Below are positions 1 to 11,484 of a stretch of DNA of 64,000 nucleotides, piece after piece. The notes beneath the pieces were generated by a model. It saw nothing but the letters and a program-made list of their open reading frames with translations. It searched no databases and was not told where the DNA came from. How positions within the stretch are numbered: the stretch's first letter is position 1; every line of letters begins with the position of its first letter. The DNA is from an uncultured bacterium (GTDB lineage: Bacteria; Verrucomicrobiota; Lentisphaeria; Victivallales; UBA1829), in NCBI GenBank assembly GCA_902802585.1, contig CADCMR010000014.1, positions 53,249 to 117,248 on the forward strand, written 5' to 3'. A program made the translations under genes and the position numbers.

Positions 1-1018
1 CCACGCGCGCCACGGCAGCGTGGTCTCCATCGCGCGCTCCGAGCTGGACGCCGTCCTCAAGAAATGGGGCAAACCCGAGAAATTCGAGCTCCCGCGGCAG
101 AACAATCCGATCATCGAGGCGTTCTACGCCGACCCCGGCACGCTCTACTCCGAAAAGACCGGCAAATACTACATCTACCCCACGCACGACGGCGTGCCCG
201 GCTGGGGCGGAAAGGATTTCCAGGTGTTCTCCTCCGATGACCTGAAGAACTGGAAATACGAACGCACCATCCTCACACTCGGCGAGGACGTGAAGTGGTC
301 CAGCGGAAACGCCTGGGCGCCGTGCATCATGGAGCGCAGGCAGCCCGATGGAAGCTATAAATACTACTTCTATTTCTGCGGCGCGCTGAAGGGCGACGGA
401 CGCAAGTGCGTGGGCGTCGCGGTCGCGGACGATCCGCTCGGACCGTTCGTCGACACCGGCAAGCCCATCGTCGACTTCAAGCCCGCGGGCGTGCGCGGCG
501 GCCAGGAGATCGACCCGGACGTCTTCCACGACCCCGTCAGCGGCAAGTATTACCTCTACTGGGGCAACGGCTACATGGCGGGCGGCGAGCTCGCCGACGA
601 CATGCTCAGCGTGAAACGTGACACCGTGAAGGTGTTCCAGCCCGGTCGCACCTTCCGCGAGGGCACAAACGTGATCTACCGCGACGGCAAGTATTATTTC
701 AGCTGGTCCGTCGACGACACCGGCAGCCCGAACTACCACGTCCGCTACGCCACCGCCGATTCCCCGCTCGGCGACCTCACCGTCCCACGCGACAACATCG
801 TGATCGAAAAGGACGTGTCGCGCGGCATCCTCGGCACCGGACACCACCAGATTCTGAAGGTTCATGGCACGGACGACGAATGGCGCATCGTGTACCACAG
901 GTTCGCGTGGCAGAACGGCAAGGTCATGGACGGACCGGGATTCCACCGCGAAGTCTGCATCGACAAGCTCGAATTCAACCCCGACGGCTCAATTAAAAAA
1001 GTCGTCCCGACCCTCTGA
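1..1018 (+). CDS. Glycoside hydrolase family 43 enzyme, 5' end outside the window
   Basis: The frame is open from base 2, so the gene starts upstream; the GTG at 20 is only the first start-like codon and has no ribosome binding site. The visible part is a five-bladed beta-propeller of the GH43 type. It shows the three expected carboxylates: Asp in FYADPG, Asp in EIDPDV and Glu in FREGTNV. Such enzymes remove arabinose or xylose from arabinoxylan or arabinan; the exact specificity cannot be read. The first residues (GSVVSIARSELDAVL) resemble the linker [15 protein letters not shown] of the next gene, so the missing N-terminus probably carries the same accessory module. About 50 bases separate it from the next gene, so the two are likely co-transcribed. 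Confidence 0.88.
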   Translation, partial: HARHGSVVSIARSELDAVLKKWGKPEKFELPRQNNPIIEAFYADPGTLYSEKTGKYYIYPTHDGVPGWGGKDFQVFSSDDLKNWKYERTILTLGEDVKWSSGNAWAPCIMERRQPDGSYKYYFYFCGALKGDGRKCVGVAVADDPLGPFVDTGKPIVDFKPAGVRGGQEIDPDVFHDPVSGKYYLYWGNGYMAGGELADDMLSVKRDTVKVFQPGRTFREGTNVIYRDGKYYFSWSVDDTGSPNYHVRYATADSPLGDLTVPRDNIVIEKDVSRGILGTGHHQILKVHGTDDEWRIVYHRFAWQNGKVMDGPGFHREVCIDKLEFNPDGSIKKVVPTL

Positions 1019-1067
1019 TACAAGTTCATTTTCTCCGCATCCAGCAAAAACACGAAAGACACAGACC

Positions 1068-3683
1068 ATGAAGCTCTTCCATCGCATCTTCGCAGCCGCC
1101 GCGTTCCTCTCCGCATCGTTCGCCGCAACCTCGGACGCACTCGAACTCGCAAAACCCCTTGAGCCCGGCATTAATCTTTTCGCATACGAACGCGACAACC
1201 GCCTGTACTACGCATGGAACGCCGACGGCTCAGATGATGCGGCACAATTTGATTGGCATGTGATCGACCACGGCTGGCTGAGCAGCGACTACGGCACCTG
1301 GGGCGCGGAGAAGAAGATGCACGATCCGTACCTCTTCCATGACAAGGCAAACGGCATATGGTACTGCATCTTCACGCCGAACCCGGACGATCCGGTGTTC
1401 GCGCTCACGTCCTCGCCCGATCTGGTCCACTGGCACGTGCAGAACTATTACCCCATGGGAAAAGCGCCGCGCGGCTACGCGCCATTCATCTTCTTTGATT
1501 CAGATTCAGGGGAGTATTACATCGAGTGGCAGGATGAAAGGCAGCATAGCCTGAACGGAGAAACCCTCTCCACGCGGGATTTCAAGCATTTTTCCCATGT
1601 AGAAATCTCCCCTGCACAACTGAAATACACCCCGATCGTCAAGCTCGGCGACCGCGAATGGAAAGGCAGTATCGTGAGAGTCACGAAGGCGGAACTGGAC
1701 GCCATCCTCGCCGCGAAAATCGAGGCCGACAGGAAAGGCGAACAGAATCGCGAGCGCATCACGGACCTGCCGGACAGTCTCAAGGACGTCTCCCGCACCG
1801 CCGAGATCTCCGTCGACCTGAGACGCACCAAGAACATCAGTCCGCTCCTCTGGGGCATCTTCTTCGAGGACATCAACTATTCCGCCGACGGCGGGCTGTA
1901 CGCCGAACTCGTCCGCAACCGCGATTTCGAGTTCAACGACCTCGACCACGGCGGATGGAACGCCCTCACCGGCTGGACCGTTTCCGACGGCTTGAAAGCG
2001 ACCGTCGCGACCGACGATCCCATTCACAAAAATAATCCGCACTACCTCGTACTGGAAGGTCCCGGCGCGCTTGTCAATGACGGCTTCCGCGGCATGGTCT
2101 TCCGCGAGGGGGAATCCTATCTCTTCAGCGTCTTCGCGAAGTGCCCGGACGGCGGCGAAGCCTCTCTGAATGTCGAACTGCGCGACGACCAGAATAATAC
2201 CGTCGCCTCCGGCACGGTCACGGCAAAGGGCAAGGACTGGACAAAAACAGAACTTAAGCTGACCGCAAACAGGAGCACGGACCACGGCAAACTGTCGCTG
2301 AGACCGATCGGCGGAAAACTCGCCCTCGACATGGTCTCGCTCTTCCCCGAAAAGACGTTCAATGGCCGCAGAAACGGTCTCCGCGCCGACCTCGCGCAGG
2401 CTCTCGCCGAACTCAAGCCGCGTTTCGTGCGCTTCCCCGGCGGCTGCGTGGCACACGGCAACGGCCTCGGCAACATGTACCGCTGGAGCCGTACCGTCGG
2501 CCCGCTGGAGGCGCGCGTACCGCAGTCCAACATCTGGGGCTATCACCAGTCCGTTGGACTCGGCTACTTCGAGTATTTCCAGTTCTGCGAGGACATCGGC
2601 GCGGAACCGCTGCCGATCCTCCCCGCCGGCGTCCCGTGCCAGAACTCCTCGCGCGGCGGCAAAGGCCAGCAGGGCGGCATCCCGATGGACGAGATGGGCG
2701 CATACATTCAGGAGGTGCTGGACCTGGTCGAGTGGGCGAACGGTCCCGTCGATTCCAAATGGGGCAAGGTCCGCGCGGAAGCAGGCCACCCCGAACCGTT
2801 CAACCTGAAATACATCGGCATCGGCAACGAGGACCTCATCGGCGACGTCTTCAAGGAACGCTTCACGATGATCTTCAAGGCCGTCCGCGCCGCACACCCC
2901 GAAATCACCGTGGTCGGCACCGTCGGGCCGTTCTGCGAGGGCTCCGACTACGAGGACGGCTGGGCGCTCGCGCGCAAGCTCGGCATCCCGATCGTCGACG
3001 AGCATTACTACCAGTCGCCCGGCTGGTTCCTGAACAACCAGCATTTCTACGACACCTACTTGCGCGGCGCCACCACGCGCGTCTACCTCGGCGAATATGC
3101 CAGCCACAACGGCCCGCGCACCAGCACCATCGAGACCGCGCTCTCCGAGGCCATCTACATGCTCTCGCTCGAACGCAACGGCGACGTGGTGGCAATGTCC
3201 TCCTATGCCCCGCTCCTCGCGAAGGAGGGCGACACGCAGTGGAATCCCGACCTCATCTATTTCAACAATACCGAGGTCAAGCCGACCACCGGATACTACG
3301 TCCAGAAGCTCTTCGGCAACAATGCCGGGGACAAATACGCGCGCACCGCCGCGAACCTCCTGAACCGCGACGGCCGCGCGCTCCCGGACAACGACAGAAA
3401 CGCCCCCCTGCTGAAGCGCTTCGCGTCGTCCTGCGTGATCGACAGCAAAACGAACACCGCCACGGTCAAGATCGTGAACCTGCTCCCGTTCGAGATGAAG
3501 ACCACGCTCAAGCTCGACAGCCTCGGTTCCGCCCCGGTAAAGGCGACGATGACCGTCCTCTCCGGCACACCGGATCAGCGTGACGTGCGCCCCGCCGAAC
3601 CGAAGTACGTCACGCTCGACAACAGCACCGCGCTCTCGCTCAAGCCGTTCTCCCTGACCGTCCTCAGCTTCCCTCTCAATTAA
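1068..3683 (+). CDS. Secreted GH51 alpha-L-arabinofuranosidase with N-terminal propeller-like module
   Basis: 871 aa from the ATG at 1068, which begins a signal peptide ([19 protein letters not shown]); the frame runs further upstream but without a plausible start. Residues about 30-240 resemble a truncated GH43-type propeller ([17 protein letters not shown]), with a linker at about 205-245. A GH51 unit follows: [11 protein letters not shown], a carbohydrate-binding-like sandwich, then the TIM barrel with FVRFPGGC, acid/base Glu588 in GIGNED and nucleophile Glu676 in YLGEYAS. The C-terminal beta-sandwich ends in [10 protein letters not shown]. The family releases terminal arabinofuranose from arabinoxylan or arabinan. 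The N-terminal module lacks an obvious complete set of catalytic acids and may be for binding only, which is inference. Confidence 0.9.
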   Translation: MKLFHRIFAAAAFLSASFAATSDALELAKPLEPGINLFAYERDNRLYYAWNADGSDDAAQFDWHVIDHGWLSSDYGTWGAEKKMHDPYLFHDKANGIWYCIFTPNPDDPVFALTSSPDLVHWHVQNYYPMGKAPRGYAPFIFFDSDSGEYYIEWQDERQHSLNGETLSTRDFKHFSHVEISPAQLKYTPIVKLGDREWKGSIVRVTKAELDAILAAKIEADRKGEQNRERITDLPDSLKDVSRTAEISVDLRRTKNISPLLWGIFFEDINYSADGGLYAELVRNRDFEFNDLDHGGWNALTGWTVSDGLKATVATDDPIHKNNPHYLVLEGPGALVNDGFRGMVFREGESYLFSVFAKCPDGGEASLNVELRDDQNNTVASGTVTAKGKDWTKTELKLTANRSTDHGKLSLRPIGGKLALDMVSLFPEKTFNGRRNGLRADLAQALAELKPRFVRFPGGCVAHGNGLGNMYRWSRTVGPLEARVPQSNIWGYHQSVGLGYFEYFQFCEDIGAEPLPILPAGVPCQNSSRGGKGQQGGIPMDEMGAYIQEVLDLVEWANGPVDSKWGKVRAEAGHPEPFNLKYIGIGNEDLIGDVFKERFTMIFKAVRAAHPEITVVGTVGPFCEGSDYEDGWALARKLGIPIVDEHYYQSPGWFLNNQHFYDTYLRGATTRVYLGEYASHNGPRTSTIETALSEAIYMLSLERNGDVVAMSSYAPLLAKEGDTQWNPDLIYFNNTEVKPTTGYYVQKLFGNNAGDKYARTAANLLNRDGRALPDNDRNAPLLKRFASSCVIDSKTNTATVKIVNLLPFEMKTTLKLDSLGSAPVKATMTVLSGTPDQRDVRPAEPKYVTLDNSTALSLKPFSLTVLSFPLN

Positions 3684-3770
3684 CACGGCAAGCCGTGTTG
3701 AAACAGTGTCCGGCGCAGCTCGGACACACGGCAAGCCGTGCTGATCCAGTGCTCTGCTTCGCGAGAGCAC
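3682..3770. repeat. Cluster of four short hairpins between GH51 gene and leuS
   Basis: Four palindromes lie end to end: 3682-3699 (AACACGGC/GCCGTGTT, 2-base loop), 3706-3727 (GTGTCCG/CGGACAC), 3727-3740 (a second copy of CACGGCAAGCCGTG) and 3749-3770 (GTGCTCT/AGAGCAC). The first and third are the same element repeated. They lie after the GH51 stop and may stabilise the mRNA 3' end or act as a REP-like element. Confidence 0.6.
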
Positions 3771-3773
3771 GAT

Positions 3774-3809
3774 GCCCTCTCGGTCTTTCCCGGCCACGGG
3801 GGCTTTTTT
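3774..3809 (+). terminator. Possible rho-independent terminator after the GH51 gene
   Basis: A GC-rich segment with GCCC pairing to GGGC and an inner CCCG/CGGG is followed directly by six T. The stem is imperfect. Its place between the hairpin cluster and the leuS promoter fits a terminator. Confidence 0.45.
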
Positions 3810-3831
3810 GTATCGAAATTGGAAAACGAGC

Positions 3832-3860
3832 TTGCAAAACGCGCGCATGTGTTTTATATT
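3832..3860 (+). promoter_or_regulatory. Promoter of the leuS operon
   Basis: TTGCAA at 3832-3837 and TATATT at 3855-3860 are separated by 17 bases, about 50 bases before the leuS start. The same pattern recurs before most transcription units of the window. Confidence 0.7.
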
Positions 3861-3910
3861 TAGATGGACTTTTTTCCAAAAAACCAAACCAACCGGAGAA
3901 TCCCCGAATC

Positions 3911-6469
<2,559 letters not shown>

Positions 6470-6476
6470 CCATCCC

Positions 6477-7685
6477 ATGAACACGCCCCAAGATTACATT
6501 GAGCTGTTCGAGCATTACGAACCGGTCTGCATCGACCTCGGCCCCGGCGTCCTCACCGACCTCTCCGCCGAGTTCCTGCTCTCCGAAGAAAAACCCGTCG
6601 TCACTTTCGTGACCGGAGGAAACTCCCTCTCGAAATCCGGTGCGCGCACCGACATGACGAACATGGTGCTCCACTACGAATTCGAGTCCCGCCTTGTGTG
6701 CGACATCCCGGCGGAGCCCGACACGGACGACGTCGCGCGCATCATCGAGGCGCTGAAACAGAGCCAGTGCACGGAAGTCGTCGCCATCGGCGGCGGCAGC
6801 GTGCTCGACGCCGCGAAAGCTGCCTGGGCGGCGTACCAGTCCGGGCTCGACGTCACCGAACTCTTCGGCTCGAACAAAATCTCCGAAAAGTTCCCCGGGA
6901 AGAAGTTCAAGCGCATCATCGCCATCCCGACCACAGCGGGAACCGGTTCCGAAGTCACGCCGTACTCGAACGTCGTCGACCGCGCCGCCGGCGTAAAACG
7001 CCTCATCGCTGACAGGCAGATCGTGCCGCGCATGGCGCTGATCGACCCGTACTACGGACGCTCCATGTCCGACGCACTCACCGCTGCAACCGCGCTGGAT
7101 GCCCTCACGCACAACATTGAGGCGCTGCTGAACACCGGTTCCCCGGAAACGAAGTTCGCCACGAACCAGAACGCGGTCTATGCGGTCCGCCTCATCCGCG
7201 ACAACCTCCCGCTCGTCTTCTGCGACCCGAACGACGTCAACGCACGCGAACGCCTCTGCGCCGCCGCGACCATCGGCGGCATGATGATCGCCGACCGTCC
7301 GACCTCGCTCCCGCACCTCGGCAGCTTTTCGTTCTACGGTCAGATTCCGCACGGGATCGCCGCCTCGATGCTCCTGCCGCCATTCTGGCGCTACTACCTC
7401 GCGGAAAAGGCGGTCGCGGAACGCACCATGCTGCTCGCGGACGTTTTCCCGTCGAAGGCTCCGCAGAAGACCCCGGAGGACGTCGTGGACGCCGCTGCTG
7501 CATTCATCGCGAAGTACGCCGGCGCGCCGAAACTCTCCGCGCTGCCCTGCTTCGACGCAGCGATGGTCGACAGGATCGCCGCCGACGCCGTCAAGAACCC
7601 GATGAAACTCGCCTCGGCGCCGCGCCCGGTCTCCCCGGAAAACGCCGCCGAGATCATTTCCGGAATCCTCAAGAAGGAGTTGTGA
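6477..7685 (+). CDS. Iron-containing alcohol dehydrogenase
   Basis: 402 aa, one domain pair of the group III (Fe-ADH) family. Visible are the nucleotide-binding GGGSVLDAAK, the family motif TTAGTGSEVTPY, and likely metal ligands: Asp and His in LDALTHNIEAL, His in SLPHLGSF and His in IPHGIAASMLLPP. It should oxidise or reduce a small alcohol/aldehyde with NAD(P); the substrate cannot be read. Directly followed by glycerate kinase, a hydroxy-acid or semialdehyde reductase role feeding glycerate is possible but only inferred from position. It starts 7 bases after leuS and is clearly in the same operon. Confidence 0.9.
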   Translation: MNTPQDYIELFEHYEPVCIDLGPGVLTDLSAEFLLSEEKPVVTFVTGGNSLSKSGARTDMTNMVLHYEFESRLVCDIPAEPDTDDVARIIEALKQSQCTEVVAIGGGSVLDAAKAAWAAYQSGLDVTELFGSNKISEKFPGKKFKRIIAIPTTAGTGSEVTPYSNVVDRAAGVKRLIADRQIVPRMALIDPYYGRSMSDALTAATALDALTHNIEALLNTGSPETKFATNQNAVYAVRLIRDNLPLVFCDPNDVNARERLCAAATIGGMMIADRPTSLPHLGSFSFYGQIPHGIAASMLLPPFWRYYLAEKAVAERTMLLADVFPSKAPQKTPEDVVDAAAAFIAKYAGAPKLSALPCFDAAMVDRIAADAVKNPMKLASAPRPVSPENAAEIISGILKKEL

Positions 7686-7687
7686 CC

Positions 7688-8824
7688 ATGAAAATCGTGT
7701 TCGCGCCCGACAAGTTCAAGATGTGCATGAAAAGCTCGACCGTCTGCCGTGTCCTGGAAAAGGCTTTCCGCACCGTCTTCCCGGACGCCGAACTCGTTTC
7801 CGTGCCCGTTTCCGACGGCGGCGAAGGCATGACGCACGCACTCGCCGACGCCCTCCACGGAGAAATCCGCACGGTCACGGTCACAGGACCGGACGGCAAG
7901 CCCGTCCAGGCGGAATTCGCGCTCATCAACAATGGCATGACCGCCGTTTTCGAGATGTCCTCCGCCAGCGGTCTTTACCTCGTCGAGCCGCTCAAACGCG
8001 ACCCGATGACCGCCACGACCTACGGCACGGGCGAAGTCATCCGCGCCATCCTGGACCTCGGCGTCCGCGACATTCTGATCGGTCTCGGCGGATCCGCCAC
8101 GGTCGACGGCGGCGCGGGCATGGCGCAGGCGCTCGGATACGGACTGCTCGACCCGCGCGGACGCGAAATCCCGCGTGGCGGCGGCGCGCTCCACATGCTC
8201 CACAGCATCGCTGTCGCCGGTGCCGACACCCGACTCCACGACACGCGCATCACGACCGCGTGCGACGTCCGCAACCCGCTCTCGGGACCGTTCGGCGCAG
8301 CGCAGGTCTACGGCCCGCAAAAGGGCGCCACGCCCGACATGGTCGCGAAGCTTGACCACAATCTCCGCCACCTTTTCACCATCTGGGAACGCCAGTCCAT
8401 GCTGCTGCCGAAGGAAATGCCCGGCGACGGCGCGGCGGGCGGACTCGGCGCGGGCCTCCGCGCGTTCTGCGGCGCACAGCCGAAATCCGGCGCGGAGCTC
8501 ATCCTCGACGCCATTTCGTTCCGCAGGCAGATCGCCGGCGCGGACCTCGTCGTGACCGGCGAAGGCCGCACGGATTCCCAGACCGCCGAGGGCAAGCTCT
8601 GCTGCGCGGTCGCCGATGCGGCACACCGCGAAGGCATCCCCGTCCTGCTGCTCTCCGGCGCGGTCGAGGGAGCGCCCGAGGAGCTCGCAAAGACCTACGA
8701 TTTTTCGTTCAGTACGTCCACAGGTCGCCGCACACTCGAAGAAGCCATGTCGGCGGGCGCGGACGACCTCTATTTCACGGCGGTCAACGCCGCCAGGCTT
8801 TTCCAGCACACAGCACGCCCATGA
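7688..8824 (+). CDS. Glycerate kinase (GlxK/GarK family)
   Basis: 378 aa. I chose the ATG at 7688 (MKIVFAPDKFK) over an in-frame GTG two codons earlier because the family begins MKIVIAPDSFK and AAGGAG lies at 7673-7678. Characteristic stretches are PVSDGGEG, GLGGSATVDGGAG, GPQKGAT and GEGRTDSQTAEGK. The enzyme phosphorylates D-glycerate with ATP, usually to 2-phosphoglycerate in this family, linking glycerate to lower glycolysis. It nearly abuts the alcohol dehydrogenase, and its stop overlaps the gmk start by 4 bases. Confidence 0.93.
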   Translation: MKIVFAPDKFKMCMKSSTVCRVLEKAFRTVFPDAELVSVPVSDGGEGMTHALADALHGEIRTVTVTGPDGKPVQAEFALINNGMTAVFEMSSASGLYLVEPLKRDPMTATTYGTGEVIRAILDLGVRDILIGLGGSATVDGGAGMAQALGYGLLDPRGREIPRGGGALHMLHSIAVAGADTRLHDTRITTACDVRNPLSGPFGAAQVYGPQKGATPDMVAKLDHNLRHLFTIWERQSMLLPKEMPGDGAAGGLGAGLRAFCGAQPKSGAELILDAISFRRQIAGADLVVTGEGRTDSQTAEGKLCCAVADAAHREGIPVLLLSGAVEGAPEELAKTYDFSFSTSTGRRTLEEAMSAGADDLYFTAVNAARLFQHTARP

Positions 8825-9450
8825 ACACCTCTTCCGACGCGCCGGGCCGCACCGGCATGATCCTGATCCTCTCCGGTCCCAGCGGCTCCGGCAAATCCTC
8901 CATCTACAAAGCCGCCATCGGCGACCTCGGCGCAATCGAGTTCTCCGTGTCCTGCACCACGCGCGCGCCGCGCCCCGGCGAGGTCGACGGACGCGACTAC
9001 TATTTCATCACCCGCGGGAGATTCGACGCGCTCGTCGCCGAAAACGCGTTCGCGGAACACGCCGAGGTACACGGCAACTGCTACGGCACGCTCAAATCCG
9101 AATTGCTCGGCCGCATTCAGCGCGGGATCGATGTCCTGCTCGACATCGACGTCCAGGGCGCGGCGCAGCTCCGCGCACTCTGCGCCGACTCCGCCGAATT
9201 CTGCGAGGCGTGCGAGTTTATCTTCATCATGCCGCCGTCGTTCGAGGAGCTGGAACGCCGCCTTCGCGCACGCGGCACCGAAACCGAGGAATCCATCCTC
9301 CGCCGCCTCGCCAACGCGAAGGGCGAAATGGAGCACGCGCACGAATACGACCACATCATCGTGAACGACGACCTCGCACGCGCCGCGAAGGAGTTCACCG
9401 AACTCATCCTCGGCCTCCGCAACCATCCAAAACGCAGACGCACCGTCTGA
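8821..9450 (+). CDS. gmk: Guanylate kinase
   Basis: 209 aa. The P-loop GPSGSGKSS is at about residues 19-27. It is followed by SVSCTTRAPRPGEVDGRDY (GMP-binding region) and LLDIDVQGA, all typical of bacterial Gmk. It converts GMP to GDP with ATP in the cytoplasm. The ATG at 8821 overlaps the previous stop as ATGA, indicating translational coupling. About 12 extra N-terminal residues (MNTSSDAPGRTG) precede the core fold. Confidence 0.97.
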   Translation: MNTSSDAPGRTGMILILSGPSGSGKSSIYKAAIGDLGAIEFSVSCTTRAPRPGEVDGRDYYFITRGRFDALVAENAFAEHAEVHGNCYGTLKSELLGRIQRGIDVLLDIDVQGAAQLRALCADSAEFCEACEFIFIMPPSFEELERRLRARGTETEESILRRLANAKGEMEHAHEYDHIIVNDDLARAAKEFTELILGLRNHPKRRRTV

Positions 9451-9470
9451 CCACCACGGAGTGTACGCAC

Positions 9471-10013
9471 ATGACCGGCAAAAACATCATCCTCGGCGTC
9501 ACCGGCGGCATCGCCGTCTACAAATCCGCCGACCTCTGCTCCAAGCTCGTTTCCGCAGGTTTCGACGTCCGCGTCGTCATGACCGCGAACGCCCTCCGCC
9601 TCATCTCCGACCGCATCTTCCTCACACTCTCGAAACACCCCGTCCTGACCGACCTTTTCTCCGGTCTCCAGCCGCGCCCCGAACACGTCGACCTCGCCGA
9701 ATGGGCGGACCTGCTCGTCGTCGCGCCCGCCACGGCGAACTTCATCGGCAAGTACGCGTCCGGCATCGCCGACGACGCCCTGACCACCACCGCGCTGACC
9801 TTCCGCGGCGCCGTGCTGATCGCACCCGCCATGAATGAGAACATGTGGAACAGCCCGGTCGTGCAGGACAACCTCGCGAAGATCGCTGACAAGCTCGGCG
9901 TCCGTACCGTTGGTCCCGACTCCGGCCGCCTCGCCTGCGGCACGTCCGGCAAAGGACGAATGGCGGAGCCCGCCGACATCCTCGAAGCAGTCCGGAAGAT
10001 TGTCTCCGCATGA
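9471..10013 (+). CDS. coaC: Phosphopantothenoylcysteine decarboxylase, stand-alone CoaC
   Basis: 180 aa flavoprotein of the HFCD family. Visible are GVTGGIAVYKSADL (FMN phosphate binding), catalytic His72 in HVDLAEWAD, PAMNENMW (the PxMNxxMW motif) and Cys156 in GRLACGTSGKGRM. It decarboxylates 4'-phospho-N-pantothenoylcysteine to 4'-phosphopantetheine in CoA synthesis. Most bacteria fuse this to CoaB; here the protein stops after the CoaC domain and the next gene is rsmE. Start is the ATG at 9471 with CGGAG upstream. The pairing with gmk upstream is common (gmk-rpoZ-coaBC), but no rpoZ is between them here. Confidence 0.92.
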   Translation: MTGKNIILGVTGGIAVYKSADLCSKLVSAGFDVRVVMTANALRLISDRIFLTLSKHPVLTDLFSGLQPRPEHVDLAEWADLLVVAPATANFIGKYASGIADDALTTTALTFRGAVLIAPAMNENMWNSPVVQDNLAKIADKLGVRTVGPDSGRLACGTSGKGRMAEPADILEAVRKIVSA

Positions 10014-10741
10014 ACCTGCTGATTGTCGAGGAGCGCGACCTGTCGCCTGAACGCGAGTTCACGGTCGGCGGCGAACACGCCGAACACATCTTCTGCATCC
10101 TCCATGCGAAGCCCGGCGACTTCATCCGTGCAGGCATCCTCGGCGGCGGCATCGGCACGGCGCGCGTGCTGGAATCCACGCGGCATTCCGCACGGCTCAA
10201 ACTGGAGGACGCATCCAACCCGCCGCCCCCGCCGTCAAACATCCTCCCCGTGATCGCCCTGCCCCGTCCGCAGAGTTTCAAGAAAACGCTCCATTTCATC
10301 GCGTCGTCCGGCATCCGCCGCGCCGTGTTCTTCCACGCCGCAAAAACAGAAAAAAGCTACTGGACCAGCTCCTGCATGGCGCCGGACGCCATCCGGTCCG
10401 TGCTGATCGAAGGGCTGGAACAGGGCTGCACAACGATACTCCCCGAACTGACTTTTGTACGCTCTTTACGTGAATTCTTCCATTCGGGGCTCTCCGCCCG
10501 GCTCACAGACGGCGCGACCGCGATTATCGGGCATCCCGTGGACGCCGCGCCCTGCCCCGTCGCGCTCCCCGGCGAAGTCGTGCTCGCCATCGGTCCCGAG
10601 GGCGGATTCACGCCGGACGAGGTCGCCGCGTTCCGCGCAAACGGCTATGCGCCGGTCACGTTCGGACCGCATATTCTCCGCGTCGAATTCGCGCTCTCCT
10701 TCCTCGCCGGTCGCCTCGCATCCGTGGAGCGGAACGCATGA
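10010..10741 (+). CDS. rsmE: 16S rRNA (uracil-1498-N3)-methyltransferase
   Basis: 243 aa SPOUT methyltransferase. The C-terminal knot carries IGPEGGFTPDEV and FGPHILRVEFAL, the SAM-binding signature of RsmE (usually LGxRILRxETA, so slightly divergent). The N-terminal PUA-like part begins MNLLIVEERDL. It methylates U1498 of 16S rRNA in the 30S subunit. The start overlaps the coaC stop as ATGA, and its stop overlaps the next start in the same way. Confidence 0.93.
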   Translation: MNLLIVEERDLSPEREFTVGGEHAEHIFCILHAKPGDFIRAGILGGGIGTARVLESTRHSARLKLEDASNPPPPPSNILPVIALPRPQSFKKTLHFIASSGIRRAVFFHAAKTEKSYWTSSCMAPDAIRSVLIEGLEQGCTTILPELTFVRSLREFFHSGLSARLTDGATAIIGHPVDAAPCPVALPGEVVLAIGPEGGFTPDEVAAFRANGYAPVTFGPHILRVEFALSFLAGRLASVERNA

Positions 10742-11481
10742 AAACGCCGCAGGAAACGCCCGGCGCGAGCCTCACCGCCGCCAACCTCGAACGCGCCATG
10801 CTCGCGCAGGCGAATCCCGCCGACGCAATAATCCTCATGTCATTTTTCAAGACCGGGAAAGGACAATACGGCGAAGGCGACAGGTTCCTCGGCATCCGCA
10901 ATCCCTTGACCCGCCGTACGGCAAAAGCATTTCGGGACCTCCCCGTCCGTGAAGCTGTCCGAGCCGCGCATTCCGAATGGCACGAAATCCGCCTCTGCGC
11001 CCTGCTCATCCTGGCGGATAAATATCAGTCAAAAAAAGCAAAAGAAACGGATCGCGCCGCCATCTTCGGACACTACGCCGAACTCGCACGGGGCGGATTC
11101 GTCAACAACTGGGACCTGGTCGACCTGACCGCGCCCGACATCACCGGAGCGTACGCGTTCGAGCACGGCGCGGGCACGTTGGAACGCTTCGCCGCGTCCG
11201 GGCATCTCTGGGAGGAACGCGTCGCCGTCCTCTCCATGTTCCCGTTCATCCGCGCAAAACAAATGGACGAACCGTTCCGCATGGTGGACCGTTTCCTGCC
11301 GCATCCGCACGACCTCATGCACAAGGCGTGCGGCTGGATGCTCCGTGAGATCGGCAAGCGCGACCGCGCGATGCTGACCGCCTATCTGGAGAAAAACAAA
11401 GCCGTCATGGCGCGCACCACGCTCCGGTACGCGATCGAGCATTACCCCGAGCCGGAACGCAAAGCGTTTTTGAGCAAGTAA
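10738..11481 (+). CDS. AlkD-like DNA alkylation repair HEAT-repeat protein
   Basis: 247 aa, all-helical. Family marks are SFFKTGKGQYGEGDRFLGI near the N-terminus, then FVNNWDLVDLTAP, WEERVAVLS, HKACGWMLREIGKRD and ARTTLRYAIEHYPEPER. AlkD-type glycosylases excise bulky or cationic alkylated purines without base flipping. This is the last gene of the leuS operon and is coupled by ATGA overlap to rsmE. Only 3 bases separate its stop from the stop of the convergent aldo/keto reductase gene, so the two transcripts must overlap. Confidence 0.9.
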   Translation: MKTPQETPGASLTAANLERAMLAQANPADAIILMSFFKTGKGQYGEGDRFLGIRNPLTRRTAKAFRDLPVREAVRAAHSEWHEIRLCALLILADKYQSKKAKETDRAAIFGHYAELARGGFVNNWDLVDLTAPDITGAYAFEHGAGTLERFAASGHLWEERVAVLSMFPFIRAKQMDEPFRMVDRFLPHPHDLMHKACGWMLREIGKRDRAMLTAYLEKNKAVMARTTLRYAIEHYPEPERKAFLSK

Positions 11482-11484
11482 TCC

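Noticed and set aside
1506..3887. 793-codon open frame on the minus strand over the GH51 gene
   Set aside because: Shadow of a GC-rich gene; the peptide is Arg/Val/Asp-rich without family motifs, while the plus frame has full GH51 catalytic motifs.
6477..8824. A complete glycerol or glycerate catabolic pathway
   Set aside because: Only two adjacent enzymes are present and the alcohol dehydrogenase substrate cannot be read from sequence.
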